Assembly: GCF_900099695.1 (NCBI RefSeq)
Contig: NZ_FNCY01000002.1
Span: forward strand, 286,609-350,608
DNA length: 64,000 nt
Direction: 5' to 3'
Source: Propionivibrio dicarboxylicus
GTDB taxonomy: Bacteria > Pseudomonadota > Gammaproteobacteria > Burkholderiales > Rhodocyclaceae
Shown: piece after piece, positions 52,087-61,306 of the stretch
How the letters are laid out: each line of letters starts with the position of its first letter
How positions within the stretch are numbered: the stretch's first letter is position 1
Made by a program: the position numbers and the translations under genes
Notes under the pieces: generated by a model
Told to the model about the DNA's origin: nothing
The model's database searches: none
What the model saw: only the letters and a program-made list of their open reading frames with translations

Positions 52087-53175
52087 ATGACGACAACCGT
52101 CGAAGTGCTCGGCTTTGCGCGCGGCCCCGACTGGCTGCCCTGGGCGGTGCAGTACTTTTTCCTGATCGGCGTTTCCTGCGCCGCCTTTTTCGTCTCGCTG
52201 CCCGGCCTCGCCTGGCGCCGGCCAGCGTGGCGCGCGCTGTCACGCTACGCGCTGCTCGCCGCGCTCGTCAGCGGCCTGACCGCGCCGGTGGCGCTGATGG
52301 CCGACCTGCACCAGCCCGGCCGCTTCCTGAATTTCTACCTGCATCCCAATTTCGGCTCGTGGATGGCCTGGGGGTCCTTCTTCATTCCGCTCTATGTCGG
52401 CGGGCTGCTGCTCTACGCTTGGCTCTGCCTGCGCCCGGCGCTCGCCCGGCTGGCCGACGACGGCGGACGCCTGGCGCCGCTCTACCGGCAACTCGCCTAT
52501 GGCGGCCACGACAGCCCCGGCGCGATCCGCCTCGCCGCGCTCGCCTGCGGTCTCGGCGCCGTCCTGCTGCTGCTCTACACCGGTATGGAGACGATGATCG
52601 TCAGCGCCCGCGCGCTCTGGCATACACCGGTTCTGCCGCTCGTCTTCGCCGCGTCTGCCGGCGTCGGCGGCCTCGGCATGACGCAGCTCGTCGCCGCGCT
52701 GGCCGGACGACGCGAACTCGCGCCGCTGCTCAACCGCTGGCTGGTCCGCTGCCTCGGCGCCAGCCTCGTCCTGATCGCCGTCTGGTTCGTCCTCGCCGCC
52801 TCCGGCAGCGCGTCGCACAGTGCCGAAGCGCTCGCCGCCCTCGCTGGATCGCGCGTCTGGGCGATGACCGGGCTGTGGTTCCTCGCCACGACGCTCTTCA
52901 GCCTCTGGCTCTCGGCGGCGCGCCCGCAGGCACTCTGGGCGCCGGCGCTGCTGGCGCTGCACGGCGCCTGGCTGCTGCGCTGGATCGTCTTCATCGGCGG
53001 CCAGGGCATTCCGAAGATGGGCAGCACCTGGTACGCCTATTCACTTGGCATCGGCGCCGACGGATTGCTCGGCATCGTCGGATCGCTCGGCCTCGCGCTG
53101 TTCCTGTATGTCGCCCTGACCGCCTTCGTCCCCTGGGACGCACGAAATGAAATGGGAGAAAACCATGGCATTTGA
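52087..53175 (+). CDS. ttrC: Tetrathionate reductase membrane subunit TtrC (NrfD/PsrC family)
   Basis: The 362-residue integral membrane protein has eight or nine hydrophobic segments and NrfD-family features (YFFLIGVSCAAFFVSLPGL, ALMADLHQPGRFLNFYLHPN, SWMAWGSFFIPLYV). It takes electrons from quinol and passes them to TtrB. GGAGG directly abuts an ATG at 52081, so I prefer the ATG at 52087 with a normal 6-nt spacing. It overlaps ttrA by 11 bp. Confidence 0.87.
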   Translation: MTTTVEVLGFARGPDWLPWAVQYFFLIGVSCAAFFVSLPGLAWRRPAWRALSRYALLAALVSGLTAPVALMADLHQPGRFLNFYLHPNFGSWMAWGSFFIPLYVGGLLLYAWLCLRPALARLADDGGRLAPLYRQLAYGGHDSPGAIRLAALACGLGAVLLLLYTGMETMIVSARALWHTPVLPLVFAASAGVGGLGMTQLVAALAGRRELAPLLNRWLVRCLGASLVLIAVWFVLAASGSASHSAEALAALAGSRVWAMTGLWFLATTLFSLWLSAARPQALWAPALLALHGAWLLRWIVFIGGQGIPKMGSTWYAYSLGIGADGLLGIVGSLGLALFLYVALTAFVPWDARNEMGENHGI

Positions 53176-56100
53176 TAAGCGCCGCAAACTCCTGGCCGCC
53201 GGCGGACTCGCCGCCTTCGCCGCCGGCTACGCGGAAACCGCCGGCCGTGTCGTCGGCACACTGTTCGGTCGCGACGCACCGAAACACAAGACGGCCGGCG
53301 ACGCGCCGGCCCCCGAATACCGCGTCGACGCGAACGGGAAGGTCACGCTCAATCCGGCGCAGCAGGTCAGCTACACCGTCTGCGTCGGCTGCACGACGCA
53401 ATGCGGCGTGCGCGTCCGGCTCGACAAGGCGAGCGGCAAGGTGCTGCGCGTCTCGGGCAATCCCTACAGCCCGCTATCGACCGAACCGCATCTGCCGATG
53501 AAGGCCTCGGTGCACGACAGCTTCGCGGCGGTCTCGGCGGCCCGGGAACGCGGCCTCGACGGGCGCTCGACCGCCTGCGGCCGCGGCAACGCGATCGCCC
53601 AGCAACTCGACTCGCCGTATCGCGTACTGACGCCGCTCAAGCGCGTCGGACCGCGCAACTCCGGCCAGTGGCAGCCGATCAGCTTCGAGCAGTTGATCCA
53701 GGAAGTCGTCCACGGCGGCGACCTCTTCGGCGAAGGTCCGGTCGCCGGCCTCGCCGCGCTGCGCGACCTGAAGACGCCGATCGACCCGGCGCAGCCCGAA
53801 CTCGGCGCCCGCGTCAATCAGGTCGTCGCGCTGTCGAGCGTCAATGACGGGCGCGAAGGCTTCGCCCGCCGCTTTATCCAGAAAGCCTACGGCACGCTCA
53901 ATTTCGTCGGCCACGGCTCGTATTGCGGCGGCTCCTACCGCTCGGGCTCGGGCGCGCTGTTCGGCAACATGAAGACGATGCCGCACGCCAAGCCGGACTT
54001 CGCCAACGCCGAGTTCATCCTCTTCGTCGGCACCGCACCGGGCCACGCCGGCAACCCCTTCAAGCGCACCGGCGCGCTGGTCGCCAAGAGCCGCGCCGAG
54101 GGCACGCTCAGCTACGTCGTCGTCGATCCGGTCATGACGCACGCCGACAGCCGCGCCAGCGGCGACCGCGCCCGCTGGGTGCCGATCCGCCCCGGCACCG
54201 ACGGCGCCATGGCGATGGCGATCATCCGCTGGCTGTTCGAAAACGATCGCATCGACCGCGCCTTCCTCGCCCAGCCGAACGCAAAAGCCGCGCAAAAGGC
54301 CGGCGAGCCGTCCTTCTCCAACGCCACCCACCTCGTCGTCGTCGAGCCCGGCCACGCCCGCGAAGGCCGCATGCTGCGCGCCTCCGACCTCGGCGCCGCG
54401 ATCGCCGAGGACCAGCGCTACAAGGACGGCGACGCCTTCATCTGCCTCGACGCGAGCGGGCGCCCGGTCGCGCACGATCAGGCGACGGGCGCGGCCGAGC
54501 TTTTCGTCGACCGCGTCATCGACGTCGGCGGCACGCCGCTGCGCGTCAAATCCTCGCTACAACTGCTGCGCGAGGAAGCCCTGCGCCTCGACCTGCCCGA
54601 CTACGCCGCGGCCTGCGGCATTCCCGCCGACACGCTCGCCGCGCTGGCGGAACAGCTCGCCCGCCACGGCAAGCGCGCCTCGGTCATCGCCCATGGCGGC
54701 ATGATGAGCGGCAGCGGTTTCTACAACGCCTACGCGCTGATGAGCATCAACGCCCTGCTCGGCAACCTCAACTGGAAAGGCGGCTTCGTCGCCAACGGCG
54801 GCGGCTTCCGCGACGACGGTCCCGGCCCGCGCTACAACCTCGACACCTTCCCCGGCATGGTCCAGCCGAAGGGCACGCCGCTCGGGCGCAACGTGCCGTA
54901 CGAGAAGAGCAGCGACTTCGCCAGGCGCAAGGGCGCCGGCGCCGCCTACCCGGCGGGTGCGCCCTGGTTCCCGAACGCACCGGGGCTGACCACCGAGATC
55001 CTGCCCGGCGGCCTCGCCGGCTACCCCTATACGATGAAGGCGCTGATCCTGTGGTCGGCCAACCCGCTCTACGGCATCCCCGGCCTGCGCCAGCGCATCG
55101 GCCGCGAGCTCGCCGACCCGAAAAAGCTGCCCTTGATCGTCTCGATCGATCCCTTCATCAACGAGAGCAACGCCTATGCCGATTACATCGTCCCGGATTC
55201 GTTGCTCTACGAGAGCTGGGGCTGGGTATCGGCCTGGAACGGCGTGCCGACCAAGGCGATGGCCGCGCGCTGGCCGGTAGTCGAACCGAAGGCTGCAAAG
55301 ACCGCCGACGGCGAAGCGATCGGCATGGAGACCTTCTTCATCGGCCTCGCCCACGAGATGAAACTACCGGGCTTCGGCGAGGGCGCGCTGAGCGACGCCG
55401 AGGGCAATCCCTGCGCGCTCACGACGCCAGCCGACTGGTACCTGCGTGCCGGCGCCAACGTCGCCTGGCAGGGCAAGGAACCGGTGGGCGACGCCAGCGA
55501 CGAGGACCTCGTCTACTCCGGCGTCGAACGCCTGCGGCCGCTGCTCGAACGCACGCTCAAGCCCGAGGAGGTCGCCAAGGTCGGCTTCCTCTACAGTCGC
55601 GGCGGCCGCTACCAGCCGGCCAAGGACGCCTTCGACGAGGAACAGCCCGAGTGGATGCGCAATCCGATGAAGGCGATGTGCCATCTCTGGAACGAATCGG
55701 TCGGCGGCGCCCGCAACAGTCTCTCCGGCCAACGCTTCCACGGCAGCGCGCGCTGGCAGGAACCGTCCTTCGCCGACGGCACGCCGATGCGCGCCCGCTA
55801 TCCGGCCGAACGCTGGCCGCTGCTGCTCGTCAGCTACAAATCGGCCTTGCAGAGCGCCCACTCGGTCGGCGCCACGCGGCTCTTGCGCCTGCATCCGGAA
55901 AACCCGGTGCTGATGCATCCGGACGACGCCGGTCGGCTCGGACTACGTACCGGCGACCGGGCCGAGATCCGCACCCCCGGCGGCACGCTGGCGGCGCGCG
56001 TCACGGTCCATCCTGGCGTCATGGCCGGGACGATCGCCTGCGAGCACGGCTTCGGCCACCGCGAACTCGGCGCCCGCGCGCATCGCATCGGCACGCAGCG

Positions 56101-56251
56101 CCAACCGGACAACCCGGCGCTCGCCGCCGGCATCAACCTCAATGACATCGGCCTGATCGACCCGACTCGCCCGGACCGTGCGCCCTGGGTCGACGCGATC
56201 TCCGGCGCCGCCGTGCGCAACGGCTTGCCGGCGTCGGTGCAGCGGCTCTAA
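53165..56251 (+). CDS. ttrA: Tetrathionate reductase molybdopterin subunit TtrA
   Basis: The 1028-residue catalytic subunit has a twin-arginine-like start (KRRKLLAAGGLAAFAAG), a 4Fe-4S site with Cys73, 76, 80 (YTVCVGCTTQCGV) and Cys138, and the long molybdopterin-guanine-dinucleotide oxidoreductase domains, ending with the cofactor-binding C-terminal domain (GDRAEIRTPGGTLAARVTVH). Length and architecture fit TtrA, which reduces tetrathionate to thiosulfate in the periplasm during anaerobic respiration. I use the ATG at 53165 with GGGAG upstream. Related arsenate or thiosulfate enzymes are less likely given ttrSR nearby. Confidence 0.88.
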   Translation: MAFDKRRKLLAAGGLAAFAAGYAETAGRVVGTLFGRDAPKHKTAGDAPAPEYRVDANGKVTLNPAQQVSYTVCVGCTTQCGVRVRLDKASGKVLRVSGNPYSPLSTEPHLPMKASVHDSFAAVSAARERGLDGRSTACGRGNAIAQQLDSPYRVLTPLKRVGPRNSGQWQPISFEQLIQEVVHGGDLFGEGPVAGLAALRDLKTPIDPAQPELGARVNQVVALSSVNDGREGFARRFIQKAYGTLNFVGHGSYCGGSYRSGSGALFGNMKTMPHAKPDFANAEFILFVGTAPGHAGNPFKRTGALVAKSRAEGTLSYVVVDPVMTHADSRASGDRARWVPIRPGTDGAMAMAIIRWLFENDRIDRAFLAQPNAKAAQKAGEPSFSNATHLVVVEPGHAREGRMLRASDLGAAIAEDQRYKDGDAFICLDASGRPVAHDQATGAAELFVDRVIDVGGTPLRVKSSLQLLREEALRLDLPDYAAACGIPADTLAALAEQLARHGKRASVIAHGGMMSGSGFYNAYALMSINALLGNLNWKGGFVANGGGFRDDGPGPRYNLDTFPGMVQPKGTPLGRNVPYEKSSDFARRKGAGAAYPAGAPWFPNAPGLTTEILPGGLAGYPYTMKALILWSANPLYGIPGLRQRIGRELADPKKLPLIVSIDPFINESNAYADYIVPDSLLYESWGWVSAWNGVPTKAMAARWPVVEPKAAKTADGEAIGMETFFIGLAHEMKLPGFGEGALSDAEGNPCALTTPADWYLRAGANVAWQGKEPVGDASDEDLVYSGVERLRPLLERTLKPEEVAKVGFLYSRGGRYQPAKDAFDEEQPEWMRNPMKAMCHLWNESVGGARNSLSGQRFHGSARWQEPSFADGTPMRARYPAERWPLLLVSYKSALQSAHSVGATRLLRLHPENPVLMHPDDAGRLGLRTGDRAEIRTPGGTLAARVTVHPGVMAGTIACEHGFGHRELGARAHRIGTQRQPDNPALAAGINLNDIGLIDPTRPDRAPWVDAISGAAVRNGLPASVQRL

Positions 56252-56286
56252 GCCCCTCCGGCAGACCGCAAATGGGAGCGCGATCA

Positions 56287-56323
56287 AAAGGGTTGGGCAA
56301 CATGCTCAACCCTTTGTATTTTT
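56287..56323 (+). terminator. Terminator after ttrBCA
   Basis: AAAGGGTTG (56287-56295) pairs with CAACCCTTT (56307-56315), followed by GTATTTTT. It lies about 35 bp after the ttrA stop. Confidence 0.75.
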
Positions 56324-56363
56324 GCTACGGAATGCGGGAAAGACCGGCGATCACCGACGACCT

Positions 56364-56663
56364 TCAAAACCCAAAAAACAGGAGATCCAACGCAGCAGTA
56401 ATCTCGTCCCGGCGATCCGCCAGCGAACAGGTGGCCTTCTTCAGTGTTTTAGCCGGAATGGCCGCCAGGTATTGCGTCACCATCACACACTGCGCGCCAT
56501 CGACCTTGAATATCGGATTCAACGCCTGAGCTGGCTTGGGCGCTTCGCTGACCGGAATAAGCGGGACGACAACCCGGGTATTGAGATCGCTCAACTCATT
56601 CGCCTGAACATCGAGCAGATAGGGGGCATTGCCCGATCCGAGAAAGACATCGAATCGAGCCAT
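56364..56663 (-). CDS. ccdB: CcdB-family toxin
   Basis: The 99-residue protein starts MARFDVFLGSGNAPYLLDVQ, continues with TRVVVPLIPVSEAPKP, LNPIFKVDGAQCVMVTQYLAAIP and ends LLFFGF, matching the CcdB family of DNA-gyrase poisons. Its ATG overlaps the antitoxin stop in TGATG. Whether it is active cannot be judged, but the frame is intact and of normal length. It lies between ttrA and ttrR, on the ttrSR strand. Confidence 0.9.
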   Translation of the reverse strand: MARFDVFLGSGNAPYLLDVQANELSDLNTRVVVPLIPVSEAPKPAQALNPIFKVDGAQCVMVTQYLAAIPAKTLKKATCSLADRRDEITAALDLLFFGF

Positions 56664-56908
56664 CAGAACATTCTCAGGGAGTCCAGGGGAAGGCCTCGTT
56701 CTTCCACATACGTATTGGAACTGGCAATCGCTTCCTGATTCTGCTGGCGCCAAATTTCGGCTCGACGTTCTGCCACAGCCTGCATCAAGCCCAACTCGGC
56801 GGCTTTCGAAATGTTGATGTCGAGCGACTTTGCTTCGGCCAGCAAGGTTTCAGGCAAGGTCACGTTGGTCGCTTTTCTTGGCGCAGGCGTGGAAAGACGG
56901 GTCAGCAT
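56663..56908 (-). CDS. ccdA: CcdA-family antitoxin
   Basis: The 81-residue protein has a ribbon-helix-helix-like N-terminus (KATNVTLPETLLAEAKSLDI) and a charged C-terminal tail ending GLPLDSLRMF, which in CcdA wraps the toxin. It is the first gene of a two-gene operon with ccdB and should repress its own promoter. The 174 bp upstream, to ttrR, hold its control region. Confidence 0.9.
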   Translation of the reverse strand: MLTRLSTPAPRKATNVTLPETLLAEAKSLDINISKAAELGLMQAVAERRAEIWRQQNQEAIASSNTYVEERGLPLDSLRMF

Positions 56909-57082
56909 CGGGAAATCTCACAAAAACACATATTCATGCTCGCATAAATGCGCATTCTCGGCAATATACATAGCGTGCGTCGAGCTTAATGCCGACGGCG
57001 TCTCCTTGCAAAAAATCTTGGTCGCATTGCTCCGCGCTCGCCCCCCCTGCTGCGTCAACTCAAGAAGTGGCGTGCCGCGCCC

Positions 57083-57715
57083 TCAGTCGAGGGCCGCCGG
57101 ATCGACGCGCAGCATCAGCCGGGCGAGTTCGGCGGCCGAGGCGATGCCCATTTTTTCCATGACGTGCTGACGGTGGATATGCACCGTCTTTTCGCTGATC
57201 GCGAGCGTCGCGGCAATCAGCTTGTTCGGCTCGCCGAGCGCGACACAGCGGGCGACCTCGCGTTCGCGCGGCGACAAGGTCTCGAACAGGCGCAGGGCAT
57301 CGGCACGCCGCCGTGCCTCGGCCAGCTGTTCGGCGCTGCGGCGCACGGCGACCGAGACGGCGTCGAGCAGCACCTGGTCGCGAAACGGCTTCTCGATGAA
57401 ATCGGCCGCCCCGGATTTCATCGCCTGCACGACCATCGACACATCGGCATGGCCGGTCATGAAGATGATCGGCAAGGTCACGCCGCGCTCGCGCAGGATC
57501 TGCTGCAACTCCAGCCCGCTCATCGCCGGCATGCGGATGTCGAGCAGCGCGCAGGCCGGCGCTTCGAGCGGCGCCAGCGCCTCGAGAAATTCCTCGGCCG
57601 AAGCGTGCAGCCGCACCTGCCAGCCGACCGATTCGAGCAGGAAGCGCAGGGCACGGCGCAAGGCGCCGTCGTCATCGACGACATGGACAACACAGTTTTC
57701 AGGCAGCGGATTCAT
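57083..57715 (-). CDS. ttrR: Response regulator TtrR (FixJ/LuxR type)
   Basis: The 210-residue protein has a receiver domain (VHVVDDDGALRRALRFLL, phospho-acceptor Asp59 in LLDIRMPAMSG, FMTGHADVSMVVQAMKSG, EKPF) and a LuxR-type HTH (LSPREREVARCVALGEPNK, ISEKTVHIHRQHVMEKMGI). It overlaps the end of ttrS by 17 bp, so the pair is co-translated. It should activate ttrBCA, possibly through the palindrome at 51256. The ATG at 57715 is the family start. Confidence 0.88.
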   Translation of the reverse strand: MNPLPENCVVHVVDDDGALRRALRFLLESVGWQVRLHASAEEFLEALAPLEAPACALLDIRMPAMSGLELQQILRERGVTLPIIFMTGHADVSMVVQAMKSGAADFIEKPFRDQVLLDAVSVAVRRSAEQLAEARRRADALRLFETLSPREREVARCVALGEPNKLIAATLAISEKTVHIHRQHVMEKMGIASAAELARLMLRVDPAALD

Positions 57716-59501
57716 CGCTCGGCTCATGACACGGCAATTGAAAGAGGAAACGCATCCCGATGCCATCGGCATTGACTTCGGCCCACAGCCGGCCGCCGTG
57801 GGCCTCGATGATGCTTTTGCAGATCGGCAGCCCGAGGCCGAGGCCGTCGGGCTTGGTCGTGAAGAAAGCTTCGAACAGGTGTTCGCGCTGGTCGGCAGCG
57901 AGCCCGGCGCCGCGATCGGCGACCTCGACGACGACGCGATTGCCGGCGCGCGCGAAGCCCAGGCGGATGCCCTGCCGCGCCTCGGGCAGGCCGCGTGCGG
58001 CGTCGATCGCGTTCTTGATCAGGTTGACCAGCACCTGCTGGATCTGCAGACCGTCGCTGAGCGCGACGCACGGAGATACGGGCGCCGCGATGGCGATCTC
58101 GGGGCATTGCACCAACATGCCGGCGACAAGCCGCCGCGCTTCGCCGGCAAGACTGACGAGATCGACCGGCTCGCGCACTGCCGCGCGTTTGCGCGCGAAA
58201 TGACGAATGCGTTGCACGACACCGCTGGCGCGCTCGGCCTCGCCAGCGATCTCGCCGCAGGCCTCGCGCAGCGCCTCGGGCGTCAGCGTGCCGGCGGCCT
58301 CGCGCCGCAGCAAGCTATTGGCATAGGTGGCGATGCTCGCCAGCGGCTGGTTGATCTCGTGCGCCAGGCTCCCCGACAGCTCGCCGAGGATCGACAGCCG
58401 CGACAGATGCTCCATCTTCTCCTGCTGGTCGCGCGCCCGGTGCTCGGCCGCCTCGCGCGCAACCAGCGAGTCCTTGAGCTCGCGCGTGCGCCGATGCACG
58501 AGATGCTCGACGCGTACCGTGTGCGCGACGCCAGCGACGAGCACCGCCAGCAAGCCGAGCAGCCACGGCCAGAAGCGCCGGGCCAGCCCTTCGGGCGTGA
58601 TCTCGCGCAGATAGGCATACGGCCCGAGGCGCAGCTCGCGATAAAGATCGAAGACCGGTTGGTAGTCGCGCGGCACCGACCAGCTGACGTGCTCGGCGTT
58701 CTCCGGCATCGCCAGCAGCACGCGCGCGACCGCCTTGGCCAGCGCCGGATCGAGCCGCCGCGTGACGGCGATCGGCCAATCGGGATAGAGCGCCGACGAG
58801 AGCGCGCAATCGAAACCGTCCACCTGCCGTGGCGACAGGATGCGGAAATCGTCGAGGCGCAGCGCGCCCTCGCGCGCCAGTTGCTCGGGCAGGCAGGCGC
58901 GGACGATGCCGGCATCGACCTCGCCGTCGCGCACGGCGTCGAGGATGCGGGTCATCGGCAGACCGAGAAAGCGCAGTTCGCCAAGCGCCGATTCCGGATC
59001 GACGCCGGCCTGCAACAACTCGCGCGCCGCGATCAGATAGCCGCCGAAGGCTTCGGGCGCCACCGCCGCAACGCGCCGCCCGGCGAGATCGGCGAGGGTC
59101 GAGAGGTCTGTCCGGTCGGCGCGCGCCAGCACCACCGAGCCCAGCGCGGCACCGTCGTGCGCCGCATTGCGCGACTGCAGCGTGGCGATGCGGCTCAGCC
59201 CGAAGGACGTTTCGAGCGTGACGTAATACCCCGGATTGGTGATCACCAGATCGACCCGCCCGGCGGCCAGCGCGGCCTTTAGTCCATCGGCATCATAGCT
59301 GTCGAGATGGAAGCCGTGTCCCGGCAACTCGCGGTTGAGTGCTGCGACCATCGGCGCCCAGTCCGACATCGCCGCGCGCTCGCCCTGATAGGCGAAGACG
59401 CCGATCGCCACCTCCGCCCGCGCCGGCGACGCGAGCATGGCGAGCGCCGCAAGGACGCAGCCGCAGGCGGCAAGACGGAAATTCGGCGCGAAAGATTTCA
59501 T
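57699..59501 (-). CDS. ttrS: Sensor histidine kinase TtrS with PhnD-like periplasmic sensor
   Basis: The 600-residue kinase has a signal sequence, a PhnD-type periplasmic binding domain (about 30-270; IGVFAYQGERAAMSDWAPMV and DLVITNPGYYVTLE), a membrane segment (WPWLLGLLAVLVAGVAHTV), a coiled coil, HisKA with His381 in SLAHEINQPLASIATYANS, and HATPase boxes (NLIKNAIDAARG, DRGAG, GLGLGLPICKSI). This layout is that of TtrS, which senses tetrathionate. It is the first gene of ttrSR. Confidence 0.9.
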   Translation of the reverse strand: MKSFAPNFRLAACGCVLAALAMLASPARAEVAIGVFAYQGERAAMSDWAPMVAALNRELPGHGFHLDSYDADGLKAALAAGRVDLVITNPGYYVTLETSFGLSRIATLQSRNAAHDGAALGSVVLARADRTDLSTLADLAGRRVAAVAPEAFGGYLIAARELLQAGVDPESALGELRFLGLPMTRILDAVRDGEVDAGIVRACLPEQLAREGALRLDDFRILSPRQVDGFDCALSSALYPDWPIAVTRRLDPALAKAVARVLLAMPENAEHVSWSVPRDYQPVFDLYRELRLGPYAYLREITPEGLARRFWPWLLGLLAVLVAGVAHTVRVEHLVHRRTRELKDSLVAREAAEHRARDQQEKMEHLSRLSILGELSGSLAHEINQPLASIATYANSLLRREAAGTLTPEALREACGEIAGEAERASGVVQRIRHFARKRAAVREPVDLVSLAGEARRLVAGMLVQCPEIAIAAPVSPCVALSDGLQIQQVLVNLIKNAIDAARGLPEARQGIRLGFARAGNRVVVEVADRGAGLAADQREHLFEAFFTTKPDGLGLGLPICKSIIEAHGGRLWAEVNADGIGMRFLFQLPCHEPSDESAA

Positions 59502-59564
59502 GACGAAGGATTGTACCCGCGCAATACACGCGACGACGCGCCGTCGCGCCTAGCGCCGGGCGCG

Positions 59565-60428
59565 CTAGGTGCCGATGCTGGTCGTGCCGATCGCTTCCTG
59601 CGCCAGGGCGATCTGATGCGCGATCTCCTGCATCGGCGCAAGCACCCGGGCCTTGAGGTCTTCGTCGGTCGAATGCACCGAGGGCGCGACGACGCTGATG
59701 GCCCCGGTCGCCCAACCGTCGGGACCGATCACCGGAACGGCCAGCAAGCGCAGGTCGGCGGTAATCGCGGATTCGCCGACCAGATAGCCGTCCTGGCGGA
59801 TCGAGTCAAGCATGCGATCGAGCGTCGCCCGATCCGGCACCGGCACCGTCGCGATCGAATGACGCGGCGGAATCGACAACGCACGCTCGAGTTGATGCTC
59901 GGGCAGGAAAGCCAGGATGGTTCGTCCGATCGAGGTAATCGGCGCGTGGATCGTCGTACCGATGCGGATGTCGGCGCCGATCCGGGTAAAACCGGCCCGG
60001 ACGCGCTCGATGTAGAGCACGTCGCCCCCCTCCAGCACGGCAAAGCTCGCCGCCTCATTGACCTGGTCCACAAGTGACTGCAGCAGCGGCCGCACCAGCG
60101 CGCGCAAATCGGTGTGGGCAATGGCGTTAAAGCCGAGTTCCAGCACCTTGAGCGAAAGACGGAAGCGCGTACTGTCGGGAATGCGCACCAGGTAGCCGGC
60201 GTCTGCCAGCGTATTGACCATGCGAAAAGTGGTGCCGGCATCGAATCCGGACGCGGTGGAAATCTCCGTCAGCGTCATTTCTTCGGCTGCGCTGGAAAAG
60301 GTCTCAAGCACCCGCAGTCCCTTGACGAGCGACTGTACCGCGCTTTTCCCTTCCTTGGGATCGAGCTTCTTGATGGCAGTCAGCGATGGCGGCGGCGCAA
60401 TTTTCCGAGGTTTTCCGGGAAGAACCAT
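59565..60428 (-). CDS. IclR-family transcriptional regulator
   Basis: The 287-residue protein has an N-terminal winged helix (AVQSLVKGLRVLETFSSAAE, LTEISTASGFDAGTTFRMVNTLADAGYL) and a C-terminal effector domain (GTTIHAPITSIGRTILAFL, ADLRLLAVPVIGPDGWATGAISVV). It is the last gene on the strand of the DapA-type/MFS/FAH genes and probably represses them through the palindromes at 63846 and 63910. The effector is unknown, presumably the pathway substrate. Confidence 0.9.
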   Translation of the reverse strand: MVLPGKPRKIAPPPSLTAIKKLDPKEGKSAVQSLVKGLRVLETFSSAAEEMTLTEISTASGFDAGTTFRMVNTLADAGYLVRIPDSTRFRLSLKVLELGFNAIAHTDLRALVRPLLQSLVDQVNEAASFAVLEGGDVLYIERVRAGFTRIGADIRIGTTIHAPITSIGRTILAFLPEHQLERALSIPPRHSIATVPVPDRATLDRMLDSIRQDGYLVGESAITADLRLLAVPVIGPDGWATGAISVVAPSVHSTDEDLKARVLAPMQEIAHQIALAQEAIGTTSIGT

Positions 60429-60553
60429 AATCGTGGGGATGTCGCAGTTTGAAATAGTCCGAATGACCGGCGACAGTATGGCAGGGCCAGAACGCCTGTC
60501 AATTCAACAGACGGATCGGGCACTGCTGCGCTTGTCGCCGGAGACCGGCCCAA

Positions 60554-61237
60554 TCAAACCAGGCGGATCGACAGCGGCGGGAATCCCTCGATGCCGCAAT
60601 CGACGACATCGCCGCGCACGATCGTCGACACGCCGGACGGCGTCCCGGTGAAGATCAGGTCGCCTTCGGCCAGGGCGACGTAGCTCGACAAATTGGCGAT
60701 CACCTCGGCGACGTTCCATGTCATCTGGTTCAGATCGCCGTCCTGCTTGGAGTCGCCGTTGACGGAGAGCCAGATCCTCCCCCGATTGGGATGACCGACC
60801 TGCGTCGCCGGCACGATCGCACCGATCGGCGCACTCTGGTCGAAGCCTTTGCCGAGATCCCAGGGCTTGCCCTTCTCCTTGGCTTGCGCCTGCAGATCGC
60901 GGCGCGTCAGATCGATGCCTACGGCATAGCCAAAGACATGAGAGAGCGCCCTTTCAACCGGAATATCCTTGCCACCGCGCCCGATCGCGACCACCAGTTC
61001 GACCTCATGCTGCAGTTTGTCGGTACGCGACGGGTAGTCCACATTTCCGCCCAATGGCACCAAGGCGTCGGTAGGCTTGCCGAAGAATGCCGGCGGTTCG
61101 CGTCCGTCGCCGCCGACTTCGAGCGCATGCTGCGCGTAATTGGCCGCCACGCAGTAAACGCGGCGGACCGGAAATCCGGCGTCGGCACCGAGAATCGGAA
61201 GGATCATCGGGGGCGCGGGAGGGAAGATGGCTTGCAT
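60554..61237 (-). CDS. Fumarylacetoacetate hydrolase family protein
   Basis: The 227-residue protein has the FAH fold: VYCVAANYAQHALEVGG, FFGKPTDALVP, the metal ligands in LQHEVELVVAIG (ExE), GYAVGIDLTRRDLQ (Asp) and KGFDQSAPIGAIVP, and a C-terminal LIFTGTPSGV. Such enzymes hydrolyse or decarboxylate acylpyruvates and 2,4-diketo acids. It lies in an operon with a DapA-type lyase and an MFS carrier, so a diketo sugar-acid step is plausible. The exact substrate is not known. Confidence 0.88.
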   Translation of the reverse strand: MQAIFPPAPPMILPILGADAGFPVRRVYCVAANYAQHALEVGGDGREPPAFFGKPTDALVPLGGNVDYPSRTDKLQHEVELVVAIGRGGKDIPVERALSHVFGYAVGIDLTRRDLQAQAKEKGKPWDLGKGFDQSAPIGAIVPATQVGHPNRGRIWLSVNGDSKQDGDLNQMTWNVAEVIANLSSYVALAEGDLIFTGTPSGVSTIVRGDVVDCGIEGFPPLSIRLV

Positions 61238-61262
61238 GTAAGACTCCGGACAGGATGAACGA

Positions 61263-61298
61263 CGGCCCCGTCTGTACGCTCACAGATGGACGGGGCCG
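61263..61298 (-). terminator. Stable hairpin between MFS and FAH genes
   Basis: CGGCCCCGTC (61263-61272) pairs with GACGGGGCCG (61289-61298) just after the MFS stop. There is no T-run, so it may be a partial terminator or an mRNA-stabilising hairpin within the operon. Confidence 0.5.
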
Positions 61299-61306
61299 CA
61301 CGGTGA

